From: Bacillus sp. SA1-12
GTDB lineage: Bacteria; Bacillota; Bacilli; Bacillales; Bacillaceae
Direction: 5' to 3'
Assembly: GCF_000981385.1 (NCBI RefSeq)
Contig: NZ_LATZ01000120.1
Coordinates: 124,001-188,000, forward strand
DNA length: 64,000 bases
A program made the translations under genes and the position numbers. Below the pieces are notes generated by a model that saw nothing but the letters and a program-made list of their open reading frames with translations, was not told where the DNA came from and ran no database searches. Shown here one piece after another: positions 16,705 to 24,882 of this stretch (the first letter of the stretch is position 1; every line of letters begins with the position of its first letter).

Positions 16705-17388
16705 ATGAAAAGTACTGCAACACGTGTGTTATTGATTGAGGATGATCCGATGGTTCAAGAAATCAATAAACAATTTGTTGAACAAGTAGAAGGCTTCACT
16801 GTTATTGGTTCTGTTTCTAATGGAAAGGAAGGAATCGAGTTTATCAAAAAGGAAAAGCCTGATTTAGCTTTAGTTGACATCTATATGCCAAATCAAGATG
16901 GGGTAACAACGATCAAGCAAATTCGTTCCGAAGGACTTAATACCGATGTTATTGCCATCACAGCTGCAAGCGATATCGAAACTGTCCGGCAGGTACTGCA
17001 GCTTGGGGCAATTGATTACATTATGAAGCCTTTTAAGTCTGACCGAATCAGACAAGCTCTGACAAATTACCGAAGCTATTATGTAAAGCTTCAAGAAAAA
17101 GACGCAATTACTCAACAGGAGCTGGATTTAATCCGATTTCAATCCTCTAAAACTGAGCAAAAACAACTTCCAAAAGGTCTTAATGCTCTTACATTGGAAA
17201 AAATAAGTGATTATTTAAAAAAACAAAGCCAGGCTGTTTCCGCCGAAGAGGTTGCAGAAGGAATTGGCATTGCCCGTGTTACTGCAAGGAGATATCTTGA
17301 ATACATGGAACAATCGGGAAGTGTAAAAATTCAAATTGAATATGGCGGAATCGGAAGGCCGATTAATCGCTATCGTTTCCTAAACTAA
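16705..17388 (+). CDS. dctR: Response regulator DctR (DcuR/CitB family)
   Basis: A 227-aa response regulator. The receiver domain has acidic residues EDDP near 11-13, the phosphoacceptor Asp in LALVDIYMP (about 56) and the conserved Lys in IMKPFKS (about 107). The C-terminal HTH (about 160-225) carries AEEVAEGIGIARVTARRYLEYME and GRPINRYR, as in DcuR/CitB regulators. The B. subtilis counterpart activates dctP. It follows dctS directly. A strong hairpin comes just after the stop. Confidence 0.93.
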   Translation: MKSTATRVLLIEDDPMVQEINKQFVEQVEGFTVIGSVSNGKEGIEFIKKEKPDLALVDIYMPNQDGVTTIKQIRSEGLNTDVIAITAASDIETVRQVLQLGAIDYIMKPFKSDRIRQALTNYRSYYVKLQEKDAITQQELDLIRFQSSKTEQKQLPKGLNALTLEKISDYLKKQSQAVSAEEVAEGIGIARVTARRYLEYMEQSGSVKIQIEYGGIGRPINRYRFLN

Positions 17389-17389
17389 T

Positions 17390-17426
17390 GAAGGGTCTGA
17401 CTCCAAATCAAAGAGTCAGACCCTTC
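17390..17426. terminator. 14-bp perfect hairpin after dctR, no T tract
   Basis: GAAGGGTCTGACTC pairs perfectly with GAGTCAGACCCTTC across a 9-nt loop. It follows the dctR stop and precedes the 3' end of the convergent methyltransferase gene. Neither strand has a run of T after the stem, so it is an atypical terminator or an mRNA-protecting stem. Confidence 0.6.
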
Positions 17427-17438
17427 GAGGCAAATCGG

Positions 17439-18329
17439 CTATGCTTTTGAAAAATGTATTGTTACCCATTCATTCGTTTGTGCTTTTTCTTTAATAGAAA
17501 AACCGCCTGATTCAAAAACTGCAATAAGTTGATCAATATGCCATTCAACCAAACCCGAGATGATAAAATCATTGCTGTTTTTTAAAAGGTCATGTCTCTC
17601 CAAAATACTCATCGTTTCATTTGCACCAATATTGATTAAAATGAGATCATATTGATTATCGATCGTATAATCACCCGTTATTAAATCGGCTTGCACGACT
17701 TCAATTGTGTTCGTTAGATGATTTAATTCAGCATTATGATAAAGCTCCCTTGCAACCTCCTCATAATCAACGGCAACGACTTTTTCAGCCCCTTTAAGGG
17801 AAGCAGCAATCGTCAGCATCCCTGAACCAGTTCCTAAATCAAGGACGCTTTTCCCTGTAAGATCCCTATCCAAAATCATTCGTAAACAGCCTTGGGTCGT
17901 TTCATGAAGTCCTGTTCCAAATGCAGCCAATGGATCGAATTTTAACACATGCAAATCATCATATTTTGCATGAGAATTTGGATACATAATAACCCAGCCA
18001 TTTCCTAGATCAATATCCTCAAATTCATAGGTCTCCTCCCAGTCTGTTTCTTCACGGGAAATATAGCTTATGTCTTCTCTTGGAATAGATAATGTTTCTT
18101 CTAAAAGGGCAAAATACGCTTCTGGTAAATGATCGACTTCTACATCACTAGCATAAATTTTTAACTCAACATTCTCGTTTTCTTTTTCTTCATAACCATA
18201 GCCATTCTGGACTTTAATGATTTCAATTGGGGATTCATAATAAAGATTGTATATTCCCGCCGCATTCAGCGTTTCTGTGTATTCATCAATCCGCTTAAAC
18301 GGTACTTGTAAAGTAAATTCGTGTAACAT
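17439..18329 (-). CDS. PrmA-family (ribosomal protein L11) methyltransferase paralogue
   Basis: A 296-aa SAM-dependent methyltransferase of the PrmA family. The N-terminal substrate domain is followed by FDPLAAFGTGLHETTQ and the SAM-binding VLDLGTGSGMLTIAA (about 160-175); the family's LILINIGAN segment near 240 replaces the usual LVxANI(L). I placed the start at ATG 18329 behind GAGAGGA, not at the longer ORF start. PrmA proper usually sits beside dnaJ, so this is probably a second member with unknown target. It stands alone, flanked by hairpins. Confidence 0.8.
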   Translation of the reverse strand: MLHEFTLQVPFKRIDEYTETLNAAGIYNLYYESPIEIIKVQNGYGYEEKENENVELKIYASDVEVDHLPEAYFALLEETLSIPREDISYISREETDWEETYEFEDIDLGNGWVIMYPNSHAKYDDLHVLKFDPLAAFGTGLHETTQGCLRMILDRDLTGKSVLDLGTGSGMLTIAASLKGAEKVVAVDYEEVARELYHNAELNHLTNTIEVVQADLITGDYTIDNQYDLILINIGANETMSILERHDLLKNSNDFIISGLVEWHIDQLIAVFESGGFSIKEKAQTNEWVTIHFSKA

Positions 18330-18353
18330 CAATCGATTCCTCTCTGTGTATAT

Positions 18354-18478
18354 GTAAGAAAAGGGCAAGCGCCTTGCTAGAGCTAAGGAAAAATAAGACG
18401 CTCATGAATAGGAGGCGTTCATTGCCTTCAATTTCATGAATGGCTGGCGCTGGAGCTAGACACAAAAAACTAGTTATC
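18354..18478. repeat. Dispersed palindromic element, copy 3
   Basis: Shows the consensus ends: AAGAAAAGGGCAAGCGCC at the left and GGCGCTGGAGCTAGACAC with AAAAAACTAG at the right; GCGCC and GGCGC pair. The middle closely matches copy 1 (AAAAATAAGACGCTCATGAA). It lies just upstream of the methyltransferase start codon. Confidence 0.8.
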
Positions 18479-18603
18479 CTTAAACTAAAAACAGCCTTGA
18501 AGGACAGCAATGATCCCTTCACAGTGTAATATATTTTGAATTGTGATAGCAAATGGTTTTTATTTTATGCGCCAAAGGTATTATGGCCCCGCCTTATAAA
18601 TAC

Positions 18604-18647
18604 AAAAGGGAACGATCAACGGTCTCAAACCGTTTCGTTCCCTTTTT
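18604..18647 (-). terminator. Terminator of the epimerase/aldo-keto reductase operon
   Basis: On the minus strand GGGAACG and ACGGT pair with ACCGT and CGTTCCC, followed by TTTTGTATTT. It begins 4 nt after the epimerase stop. The plus strand also has a T run, so it may work both ways. Confidence 0.9.
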
Positions 18648-18650
18648 AGC

Positions 18651-19502
18651 TTATTTATTTACCATTACATAATTTCTCCAGCTATGCTTAGGCTCCCAGT
18701 TTAATAGCCTTTTTGCTTTTTCGTTGGAAAACAGTGTTTCATATTTATCCAATTGCTTACGGATCTCAGCAGTTGGATAAATGGTCTCCATTAGCTCTTT
18801 GCTTTCTATGTTCATACTTGTGTCGTCTGCAGCAATATTTAAAGCAACCGAACCAAGACCATCCGTTTCTACAGCTAAACGGTAAGCAATTGCAGCATCT
18901 CTAGCATCGATATAGCTCCACATGATGACCTTACGTTGATGCGGATCATCGATGAAGGACGGAAATCTTTCATACATCGCAGGAGCAATCACATTGCCCA
19001 GTCTCATAGAGACAACCTGCATTCCGGTCCGGCGGTGAATCATATCTGCTGTTTGTTCATTCACGATCTTTGATAACCCATAGCTGTCCTCAGGCAGCTG
19101 CGGATGATCTTCATCAATTGGGGCATATTGAGGAGATAATTCACTTACCGCAAACACAATGCCATATGATGACTCGCTTGAGGTAATAACTGCTTTTTTA
19201 ATTCCAAGTGTCCCCGCCGCTTCTAATACATTATAAGAAGACATGACATTGTTTTTAAACGTTACCTCATTTGGGTGTGAATAGGCGACTGGGATCGCTG
19301 CCAGATGGACAACCGCATCTGCTCCAGCAAGGACACCATACACCTCGCCAAGATTTTGCAAATCGGTTATGACCGTTTTACAAATCGGTTCCTCTGGATG
19401 CTTTAAATCTGCATTTACGACCTCATAACCGCCCGCAACAAACTCTTTTAACACCCATTGACCTAAGAGGCCGCTTCCTCCGGTAACTACGACTTTTTTC
19501 AA
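18651..19502 (-). CDS. NAD(P)-dependent sugar epimerase/dehydratase (extended SDR)
   Basis: A 283-aa Rossmann-fold protein. VTGGSGLLGQWV (about 5-16) binds the dinucleotide, VVHLAAIP near 65 is the core SDR motif, SSESSYG near 110 holds the catalytic Ser/Thr region and DSYGLSK near 139 the YxxxK pair. The substrate cannot be told from sequence; nucleotide-sugar epimerases and uronate dehydrogenases share this layout. It is 12 nt downstream of an aldo-keto reductase gene and likely co-transcribed with it. Confidence 0.82.
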   Translation of the reverse strand: MKKVVVTGGSGLLGQWVLKEFVAGGYEVVNADLKHPEEPICKTVITDLQNLGEVYGVLAGADAVVHLAAIPVAYSHPNEVTFKNNVMSSYNVLEAAGTLGIKKAVITSSESSYGIVFAVSELSPQYAPIDEDHPQLPEDSYGLSKIVNEQTADMIHRRTGMQVVSMRLGNVIAPAMYERFPSFIDDPHQRKVIMWSYIDARDAAIAYRLAVETDGLGSVALNIAADDTSMNIESKELMETIYPTAEIRKQLDKYETLFSNEKAKRLLNWEPKHSWRNYVMVNK

Positions 19503-19514
19503 AGCTTTCTCCCC

Positions 19515-20462
19515 TTACTTTAAAATATCTTCAATGCTTGAAATGACTTCCTCTGGTAATGTCACTCCTGCTCCTTTTACATTTTCAATGATTTGCTCTG
19601 GTTTTGTTGCACCAACCAATGTACTAGCAACGCCAGGCTGACGTAAAATCCAGGCAATGGCTAATTGTGATAAGCTTATATCAAGCTCTTTTGCAATTCC
19701 GCCTAATTTATCAACTTTTAGCAAGGTGTCATCTGTTAATAATTGACCCATATGCATGTTTGCCTTCGAATCTGTAGCACGGCTTCCTTCTGGAGCACGA
19801 TTGCTTAAGGTATATTTTCCTGTCAGTACTCCCTGTGCTAGTGGCGAAAACACAATTTGACTAATACCATGTTGTTCACATACTGGAAGAACCTCTTTTT
19901 CAATATAGCGCTGTAACATACTATAGTTCGGTTGATTGACAACAATACGGTTTAATAAATATTTATCAGCTGTGCCTACCGCTTCTTGGATTTGCTGTGC
20001 AGTCCATTCACTGACCCCAGCATACAAAATCTTTCCTTGACGAATTAAATCATCAATTGTTCTTAATGTTTCATCAACAGGTGTTTCTGGATCATAGCGA
20101 TGGCAATAATAGATATCAACATAATCTGTTTTTAATCGTTTTAAACTTGCATGAAGCTGTTCAAATACATGCTTCCTTGACAGGCCTCGATCATTCGGAC
20201 CATCTCCCATCGGCCAAAACACTTTTGTTGCCAGCACATAAGAATCGCGGGCATACTTGCTAAGCGCTTCACCAACTACTTTTTCTGATTCTCCTCTTGC
20301 ATACACATTGGCTGTATCAAATGAATTTACCCCTAAGTCGTAAGCGGTCTCAATTGTTTGAATCGCTTTTTCCTTTTCAGTTGAAGCTCCAAATGTTAAC
20401 CAGCTTCCTAAGCTTACCTCACTTACTTTTAATCCGGATCTTCCTAAGCGACGATATTTCAT
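19515..20462 (-). CDS. Aldo/keto reductase (Kv-beta/YghZ-like)
   Basis: A 315-aa NADPH-dependent reductase with the (beta/alpha)8 fold. The tetrad is visible: Asp and Tyr in FDTANVYARGESE (about 49-57), Lys in LATKVFWP (about 84) and His in IYYCHRYDPETP (about 118). The C-terminal ASTLVGATKPEQI motif binds NADPH. The layout is that of the potassium-channel beta-subunit group, though no channel is linked. It heads an operon with the epimerase, has its own promoter at 20522-20550, and faces an HxlR regulator that may control it. Confidence 0.88.
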   Translation of the reverse strand: MKYRRLGRSGLKVSEVSLGSWLTFGASTEKEKAIQTIETAYDLGVNSFDTANVYARGESEKVVGEALSKYARDSYVLATKVFWPMGDGPNDRGLSRKHVFEQLHASLKRLKTDYVDIYYCHRYDPETPVDETLRTIDDLIRQGKILYAGVSEWTAQQIQEAVGTADKYLLNRIVVNQPNYSMLQRYIEKEVLPVCEQHGISQIVFSPLAQGVLTGKYTLSNRAPEGSRATDSKANMHMGQLLTDDTLLKVDKLGGIAKELDISLSQLAIAWILRQPGVASTLVGATKPEQIIENVKGAGVTLPEEVISSIEDILK

Positions 20463-20487
20463 TCATCCCATCCTCCTCTTCATTTAT

Positions 20488-20511
20488 GAACCAAACGTGT
20501 TTTTTTGGTTC
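20488..20511. promoter_or_regulatory. Palindrome in the aldo-keto reductase leader
   Basis: GAACCAAA and TTTGGTTC, perfect inverted 8-mers with an 8-nt spacer, begin about 11 nt downstream of the -10 element, so they cover the probable transcription start. A good place for a repressor site. Confidence 0.55.
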
Positions 20512-20521
20512 TCCCATTAAA

Positions 20522-20550
20522 ATTATAAATTTTTCGAATTTTGTGTACAA
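20522..20550 (-). promoter_or_regulatory. Sigma-A promoter of the aldo-keto reductase operon
   Basis: On the minus strand TTGTAC (20545-20550) and TATAAT (20522-20527) are separated by 17 nt. Confidence 0.75.
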
Positions 20551-20589
20551 GTACTGAAATATTATTGATATAATAAAAATCTAGTGACC

Positions 20590-20608
20590 TACTATAAATT
20601 TTATAGTA
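20590..20608. promoter_or_regulatory. Palindrome TACTATAAAnTTTATAGTA upstream of hxlR
   Basis: A perfect 9-bp inverted repeat around a single base, ending 18 nt before the hxlR start codon and just before its ribosome site (GAGGGG). HxlR proteins often bind such sites in the divergent region they control, so this may be an autoregulatory operator. Confidence 0.6.
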
Positions 20609-20626
20609 ACTATCGAGGGGGATTTT

Positions 20627-20959
20627 ATGAAAAAATTAGAGGAAATACATATTGAATGCTCGATTGAAAAAGCGCTTGAAATTATTGGCGGAAAATGGTC
20701 TTTCCTTGTTATTAAAGAACTTTTTGAAGGAACAAAGCGATTTGGAGAATTGCAGCGTGCCATTCCAAAAATAAGCCCAAAAGCTTTAACAGATACTCTC
20801 CGCCATTTAGAAGCCCATAATGTGTTAACGCGAGAAACATTCCCTACAGTACCTGTAACGGTTGAATATACATTAACTGAAAAGGGGCAATCATTGAATA
20901 AAATGTTGAAGGAAATGAAAAAGTGGGGAGCTCAGTGGGGGAAAAAAATTGAGGGATGA
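20627..20959 (+). CDS. HxlR-family transcriptional regulator
   Basis: A 110-aa winged-helix protein with the HxlR layout: a cysteine near the N-terminus (IECSIEKAL, Cys 11), GGKWSFLVIKELFEG near 22-35, RFGELQRAIPKISPKALTDTLRHLE as the recognition region and VEYTLTEKG as the wing. Single-cysteine HxlR regulators often sense thiol-reactive compounds such as aldehydes or quinones. It is divergent from the aldo-keto reductase/epimerase operon, which makes that operon its likely target. Confidence 0.9.
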   Translation: MKKLEEIHIECSIEKALEIIGGKWSFLVIKELFEGTKRFGELQRAIPKISPKALTDTLRHLEAHNVLTRETFPTVPVTVEYTLTEKGQSLNKMLKEMKKWGAQWGKKIEG

Positions 20960-20977
20960 CATAAGTCATCCCTCATT
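20950..20977. terminator. Bidirectional terminator between hxlR and trpB
   Basis: GAGGGATGAC pairs with GTCATCCCTC across a 4-nt loop. The plus strand continues ATTTATTTTAT, the minus strand AATTTTTT, so it can serve both convergent genes. The stem overlaps the hxlR stop. Confidence 0.85.
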
Positions 20978-20981
20978 TATT

Positions 20982-22148
20982 TTATAATTGAAGCATTTTA
21001 TAAACCTGCTCCACATCCTTGTCTCCTCTTCCGGAAAGGTTAACAATAATAGCGTCGTCTTTGTCAAGCTCTTTAGCAAGCTTTATTGCATAGGCAATCG
21101 CATGTGAACTTTCAAGTGCTGGGATAATCCCTTCTATTTTAGAAAGAGTTTGAAACGCTTCTAATGCTTCTTTCCCGGTAACCGTCACATATTCAGCTCG
21201 GTTTGTTGTTTTCAAATAACTGTGCTCAGGCCCGATTCCCGGATAGTCCAATCCAGCTGCAATCGAATAGGTTGGTTGTGGTTCTCCGTTTTCATCGAGC
21301 AGTGTTAAACATTTAAAGCCGTGGATGACTGCTGGAGTTCCTTGGGTTAACGTTGGAGCCTCAGCTGGCTCAACACCGATTAAGCGAACCGATTTTTCAT
21401 CAATATAATGGGCAAACGCGCCGATTGCGTTACTTCCCCCGCCAGCACAGGCAACAACTGCCTTCGGAAGCTTGCCTTCTTTTTCGAGAATCTGTTTTTT
21501 GGACTCTTCACTAATAATCGATTGAAAATGTTTCACCATTGTTGGGAATGGATGAGGTCCTACTGCGGAGCCCAACAGATAAAACGTTGTTTTATAGTTG
21601 GCCACTAAATCATTTAACGCCGCATCAACTGCATCCTTAAGCCTTCCTTGTCCCTTGTCAACAGGAATAACCTTTGCACCTAATAGCTCCATACGGAACA
21701 CATTTAATGCTTGTCTTTCTGTATCCAACTTTCCCATGTAGATGGTACATTCCATACCGCCTACAATCGCACAGGCTGTCGCAGTCGCCACTCCATGCTG
21801 GCCTGCCCCTGTCTCAGCAATGATACGTGTTGCTCCCATCCGCTTCGCTAATAAAATCTGTCCAATCGCATTATTAATTTTATGTGCTCCAGTATGATTC
21901 AAATCTTCTCGCTTTAGGTAGATTTTCGCTCCACCGACCTGCTTGGATAAGTTTTCAGCGTACGTAAGCGGATTTTCCCTGCCGATATATTCCTTCATAT
22001 AATAATTGTATTCCTCAATAAATTCAGGGTCATTCTTATATTTTTCAAAGTTTTCATCTAAAACATCCAGGACATTTTTTAAATCCTCTGGTACAAAACT
22101 TCCCCCAAATTCTCCAAAATATCCTTTTTCCATTGTACGATTTTCCAT
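20982..22148 (-). CDS. trpB: Tryptophan synthase beta subunit, not in a trp operon
   Basis: A 388-aa PLP enzyme that joins indole and serine to make tryptophan. The PLP lysine is in [12 protein letters not shown] (about residue 91), the catalytic glutamate in AETGAGQHG (about 113), the phosphate-binding loop in [10 protein letters not shown], and the C-terminal SGRGDKD is intact. It is of the standard TrpB1 type. No trpA or other trp gene flanks it; neighbours are hxlR and a possible 31-aa ORF. ATG 22148 follows GGGGAGAGGCAAG. A TATAAT at about 22208-22213 on the minus strand may be its -10. The leader shows no T-box or TRAP repeats that I could see. Confidence 0.93.
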   Translation of the reverse strand: MENRTMEKGYFGEFGGSFVPEDLKNVLDVLDENFEKYKNDPEFIEEYNYYMKEYIGRENPLTYAENLSKQVGGAKIYLKREDLNHTGAHKINNAIGQILLAKRMGATRIIAETGAGQHGVATATACAIVGGMECTIYMGKLDTERQALNVFRMELLGAKVIPVDKGQGRLKDAVDAALNDLVANYKTTFYLLGSAVGPHPFPTMVKHFQSIISEESKKQILEKEGKLPKAVVACAGGGSNAIGAFAHYIDEKSVRLIGVEPAEAPTLTQGTPAVIHGFKCLTLLDENGEPQPTYSIAAGLDYPGIGPEHSYLKTTNRAEYVTVTGKEALEAFQTLSKIEGIIPALESSHAIAYAIKLAKELDKDDAIIVNLSGRGDKDVEQVYKMLQL

Positions 22149-22245
22149 CTTGCCTCTCCCCTCTGTCTATTAAAATAGCGAATATTCAGAAATGATTGTC
22201 TCTATCATTATACCATTATTAAATCAGCAAATGTCAGCCAATATT

Positions 22246-22341
22246 CTAGTTCCTAATCTCGTTTAAGCACCAAAGCATTATACCGAACAGCATGATATTA
22301 ATCAAAATGACCAACTGTAATAAGGAAACTTTTCTTTTCAT
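22246..22341 (-). CDS. Possible 31-aa membrane peptide
   Basis: ATG 22341 opens a 31-codon frame: a basic start (MKRKVS), one hydrophobic helix (LLQLVILINIMLFGIMLWCL) and a charged end (NEIRN). The ribosome site is weak (AGTGGAT about 10 nt upstream). It lies 98 nt upstream of trpB on the same strand. The charge pattern suits a single-span peptide, but evidence for expression is thin. Confidence 0.35.
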   Translation of the reverse strand: MKRKVSLLQLVILINIMLFGIMLWCLNEIRN

Positions 22342-22408
22342 ACAATATCCACTTTTTCGAATATCCTACTATTTTGACGCTTTAGCCTGAAAGATGTTCC
22401 AGTCTTAT

Positions 22409-22436
22409 AAAAAAAACGGACTCCATATGGAGCCCG
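22409..22436 (-). terminator. Terminator of the PrsA-like gene
   Basis: On the minus strand CGGGCTCCATATGGAGTCCG forms a hairpin followed by eight T; it lies 14 nt past the stop. The rest of the 22149-22449 gap holds only the 31-aa ORF and trpB promoter sequences. Confidence 0.9.
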
Positions 22437-22449
22437 CTTCTTAAGCCTA

Positions 22450-23355
22450 TTACTCTTCTTCCTTATCTTGACTTAGGTAATTTTTCACCTTATATTCTTC
22501 CTTTTTCTTTTCTAACCATGTTGGATATTCAGTCGCCATTTTTTCATCAAATAAGGTTTCTTTTATTTCTTCTTTGCTATCTTCAAAGTTAGCTTCGGCT
22601 GCTTCCTGGATGTCTGTTACTTTTATAATATGATATCCATATTCTGATTTCACGGGTTTGCTGATTTCATTCACCTTCATGGAGAATGCTGCTTCTTCAA
22701 ATTCGGCAACCATGCTGCCTTCCCCGAAAAATCCTAAGTCACCGCCATTTTCTGCTGATCCTGTATCTGTTGAATATTCTTTTGCAAGTTCAGCAAAATC
22801 TTCACCAGCGTCAATCTTTTCTTTGACCTCATTCGCCGCTTTTTCATCTTCTACTAAAATATGGCTGGCTTTTACTTGTTTCGTTTTTGCAAATGAATCT
22901 TTGTTTTCATCGAAATAAGTTTTCATTTCTTCATCAGTAATTTTGATACTTGACTCTAATAATTTCTCGATTTGAAGATTTGTTTTAACATCTTCCTTTA
23001 CATCCTCTTCCGTTAATCCGCTAGCTGTCAGCTGCTGATTAAACGTTTCCTCACCGCCGTAGGAATCGATTAACTCTTTAAGCTCTGCATCGACTTCTTT
23101 ATCAGAGACAGTCACCTTTTCCTTTGCAGCCTCCTGCTGAATAATGTTTTTCGTAATCAGTGTTTCGACTGCTGCTTCTCCGTTTTGTTCAACAAAAAAT
23201 GTATATAAATTGTCTTTAGTTATAGATTCATCTCCTACCTTTGCAACAACTTCGCCTCGTGTTGAAAGAAAGATAAATACTGCAGCAGCTGCTACTACAA
23301 GCACTGCTAAAATTGCAATTGTTTTTTTACTCGAAAATAGTTTCTCTATCATCAT
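22450..23355 (-). CDS. PrsA-like parvulin foldase, membrane-anchored
   Basis: A 301-aa extracytoplasmic peptidyl-prolyl isomerase. Residues 11-31 are a hydrophobic anchor; there is no lipobox cysteine, so unlike PrsA it is not a lipoprotein and rather resembles B. subtilis YacD. A SurA-type N-terminal domain (about 38-150) precedes the parvulin domain (about 155-250), with [25 protein letters not shown] and [13 protein letters not shown]. It probably helps fold exported proteins outside the membrane, after Sec export. Single gene with its own terminator, ATG behind AAGGAG. Confidence 0.88.
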   Translation of the reverse strand: MMIEKLFSSKKTIAILAVLVVAAAAVFIFLSTRGEVVAKVGDESITKDNLYTFFVEQNGEAAVETLITKNIIQQEAAKEKVTVSDKEVDAELKELIDSYGGEETFNQQLTASGLTEEDVKEDVKTNLQIEKLLESSIKITDEEMKTYFDENKDSFAKTKQVKASHILVEDEKAANEVKEKIDAGEDFAELAKEYSTDTGSAENGGDLGFFGEGSMVAEFEEAAFSMKVNEISKPVKSEYGYHIIKVTDIQEAAEANFEDSKEEIKETLFDEKMATEYPTWLEKKKEEYKVKNYLSQDKEEE

Positions 23356-23445
23356 ATGTCTCCTTAAAAAAAATAGTCTTCCTTCTAGTCTACTTCTTAT
23401 TGTAACGGAAAAATATTAATAAACTATGAACAAATGATGAAAAAA

Positions 23446-23478
23446 TGAAAAAAAAGTTACTAGAGTCGCTCTAGCAAC
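23446..23478 (-). terminator. Terminator of yclJK
   Basis: On the minus strand GTTGCTAGAG pairs with CTCTAGTAAC and is followed by a run of eight T, right after the yclK stop. Confidence 0.92.
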
Positions 23479-23481
23479 CTT

Positions 23482-24882
23482 TCATGAAGTAGGCAGCTTA
23501 ATCATAAACTTTGTCCCTTTATTTTTCTCACTGGTAATAGTGATTTTCCCATCATGCAGCTCCACTAGACGTTTAACAATGGAAAGGCCTAAGCCAAACT
23601 CACCAAACTGGGTGCTGGTTCTAGATAAGTCCGCTTTATAAAATCTCCTCCAAATGGATTCAACCTCTTGCTTGTCTATGCCTATTCCGGTATCTTCAAT
23701 TTCAATGATTGTTTCATGATGTGTTTGGCTCCCGCGAAGCCAGACTGAGCCTTGATTTGTAAACTGAATGCTGTTCTTTGTAATATTTATTAAGATCTGA
23801 ATAAGCCGGTCATAGTCAGCAAAGACGATACTCTTTTCATCAACGTCAATTTGCAGCTCAATCCCCTTTTCTTCCGCTTGATAGAGTAAATGATCCTTAA
23901 TGACCTCCAGTACCTCTTTTAGCTGGATTTTTTCTTTTGCTAGCTTCAGTTGGTTTGAACGAATCCGTTCATAATCAAGATTTTCATTCACAAGACGGAT
24001 TAACCGTTTTGTTTCCTGGCTCACAAGCTGGATGCCTTTTTCCTTTTCACTGTCAGCTATCATATTATTTTTTAGTCCTTCAATAACGCCGCTAATCGTA
24101 GTCAGCGGTGTACGAAGCTCATGTGAAACATCGGCAATAAATTGTCTTCGCCGTTTTTCCAAACGGTCAATTTCATCGTTTTGTGATTTTAATTGATCAA
24201 TCATATCATTAAAATCATTTGCCATTTCTGCTATCTCATCAAAGTTCGAGGCAGGGATATAGGCATCATAATCACCCTTGGCAATCTTAGAGGTGGCACT
24301 TCTTATTTTTTGGATTCGATTAACATGAATTTTTGAAAGAATCCAGCTTAACAAAAAGGATACTGATAACGCGATAACCACCGTGTAAAGCAAAAATTGA
24401 TTCATTTCACTAATGATCTGACGAGAACCGCTAACCGGAGAGATGAGCAATATTCCTCCAATCATCCCTCCTCTGCCAATATAAGGGATAGCAACTAACG
24501 AAACTTGCTGGTCGGCCCATTTAATATTATGCCTTGTTACAACCTTTTCACCACTTACAAGCTTGTTCCAATCCTCTTCCGTTATGCGTGTTCTTGGCGA
24601 GCTTGGCGAAAGGGGATAAACAATTCTGCCTTGCTGATCAAAAATGCTAAAATAAATATTCTGCGAGCTTAAGACATTATTGTATTGGGCCAAAACGAAT
24701 TCCTGTCCCGTCTGGTTAAAATCGTCAAGGATCTGTTCCCCAAACTCGGTTAATTCTGATACTTTATTTTCGTACACCAAATTTTCAACATAGTGGGCAA
24801 ACAGCAGACTTAAAATTAAAAAGGCAATGATTAAAATACTGATATGACTTAAAAAAAGCTGATAAATATATTTAATCCTCAT
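23482..24882 (-). CDS. yclK: Sensor histidine kinase YclK
   Basis: A 466-aa transmembrane kinase close to B. subtilis YclK in length and N-terminus (IKYIYQLFLSHISILI). Order: membrane helix (about 8-30), extracytoplasmic sensor (about 31-160), membrane helix (about 165-185), HAMP (about 185-240), HisKA with FIADVSHELRTPLTT (His near 254), and HATPase with NITKNSIQF, DTGIGI and FGLGLSIVKRLVELH. The signal is unknown; B. subtilis yclJK is reported to be induced without oxygen. It overlaps yclJ by 11 nt. Confidence 0.9.
   Translation of the reverse strand: MRIKYIYQLFLSHISILIIAFLILSLLFAHYVENLVYENKVSELTEFGEQILDDFNQTGQEFVLAQYNNVLSSQNIYFSIFDQQGRIVYPLSPSSPRTRITEEDWNKLVSGEKVVTRHNIKWADQQVSLVAIPYIGRGGMIGGILLISPVSGSRQIISEMNQFLLYTVVIALSVSFLLSWILSKIHVNRIQKIRSATSKIAKGDYDAYIPASNFDEIAEMANDFNDMIDQLKSQNDEIDRLEKRRRQFIADVSHELRTPLTTISGVIEGLKNNMIADSEKEKGIQLVSQETKRLIRLVNENLDYERIRSNQLKLAKEKIQLKEVLEVIKDHLLYQAEEKGIELQIDVDEKSIVFADYDRLIQILINITKNSIQFTNQGSVWLRGSQTHHETIIEIEDTGIGIDKQEVESIWRRFYKADLSRTSTQFGEFGLGLSIVKRLVELHDGKITITSEKNKGTKFMIKLPTS

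Larger units (their letters stand above)
18330..18650. other. Intergenic region between methyltransferase and epimerase genes
   Basis: Contains the dispersed element (18354-18478), the epimerase terminator (18604-18647) and about 120 bp in which I see nothing else. Confidence 0.6.

Noticed and set aside
22149-22260. T-box or TRAP-binding leader for trpB
   Set aside because: No T-box core motif or series of (G/U)AG repeats was seen upstream of the gene.
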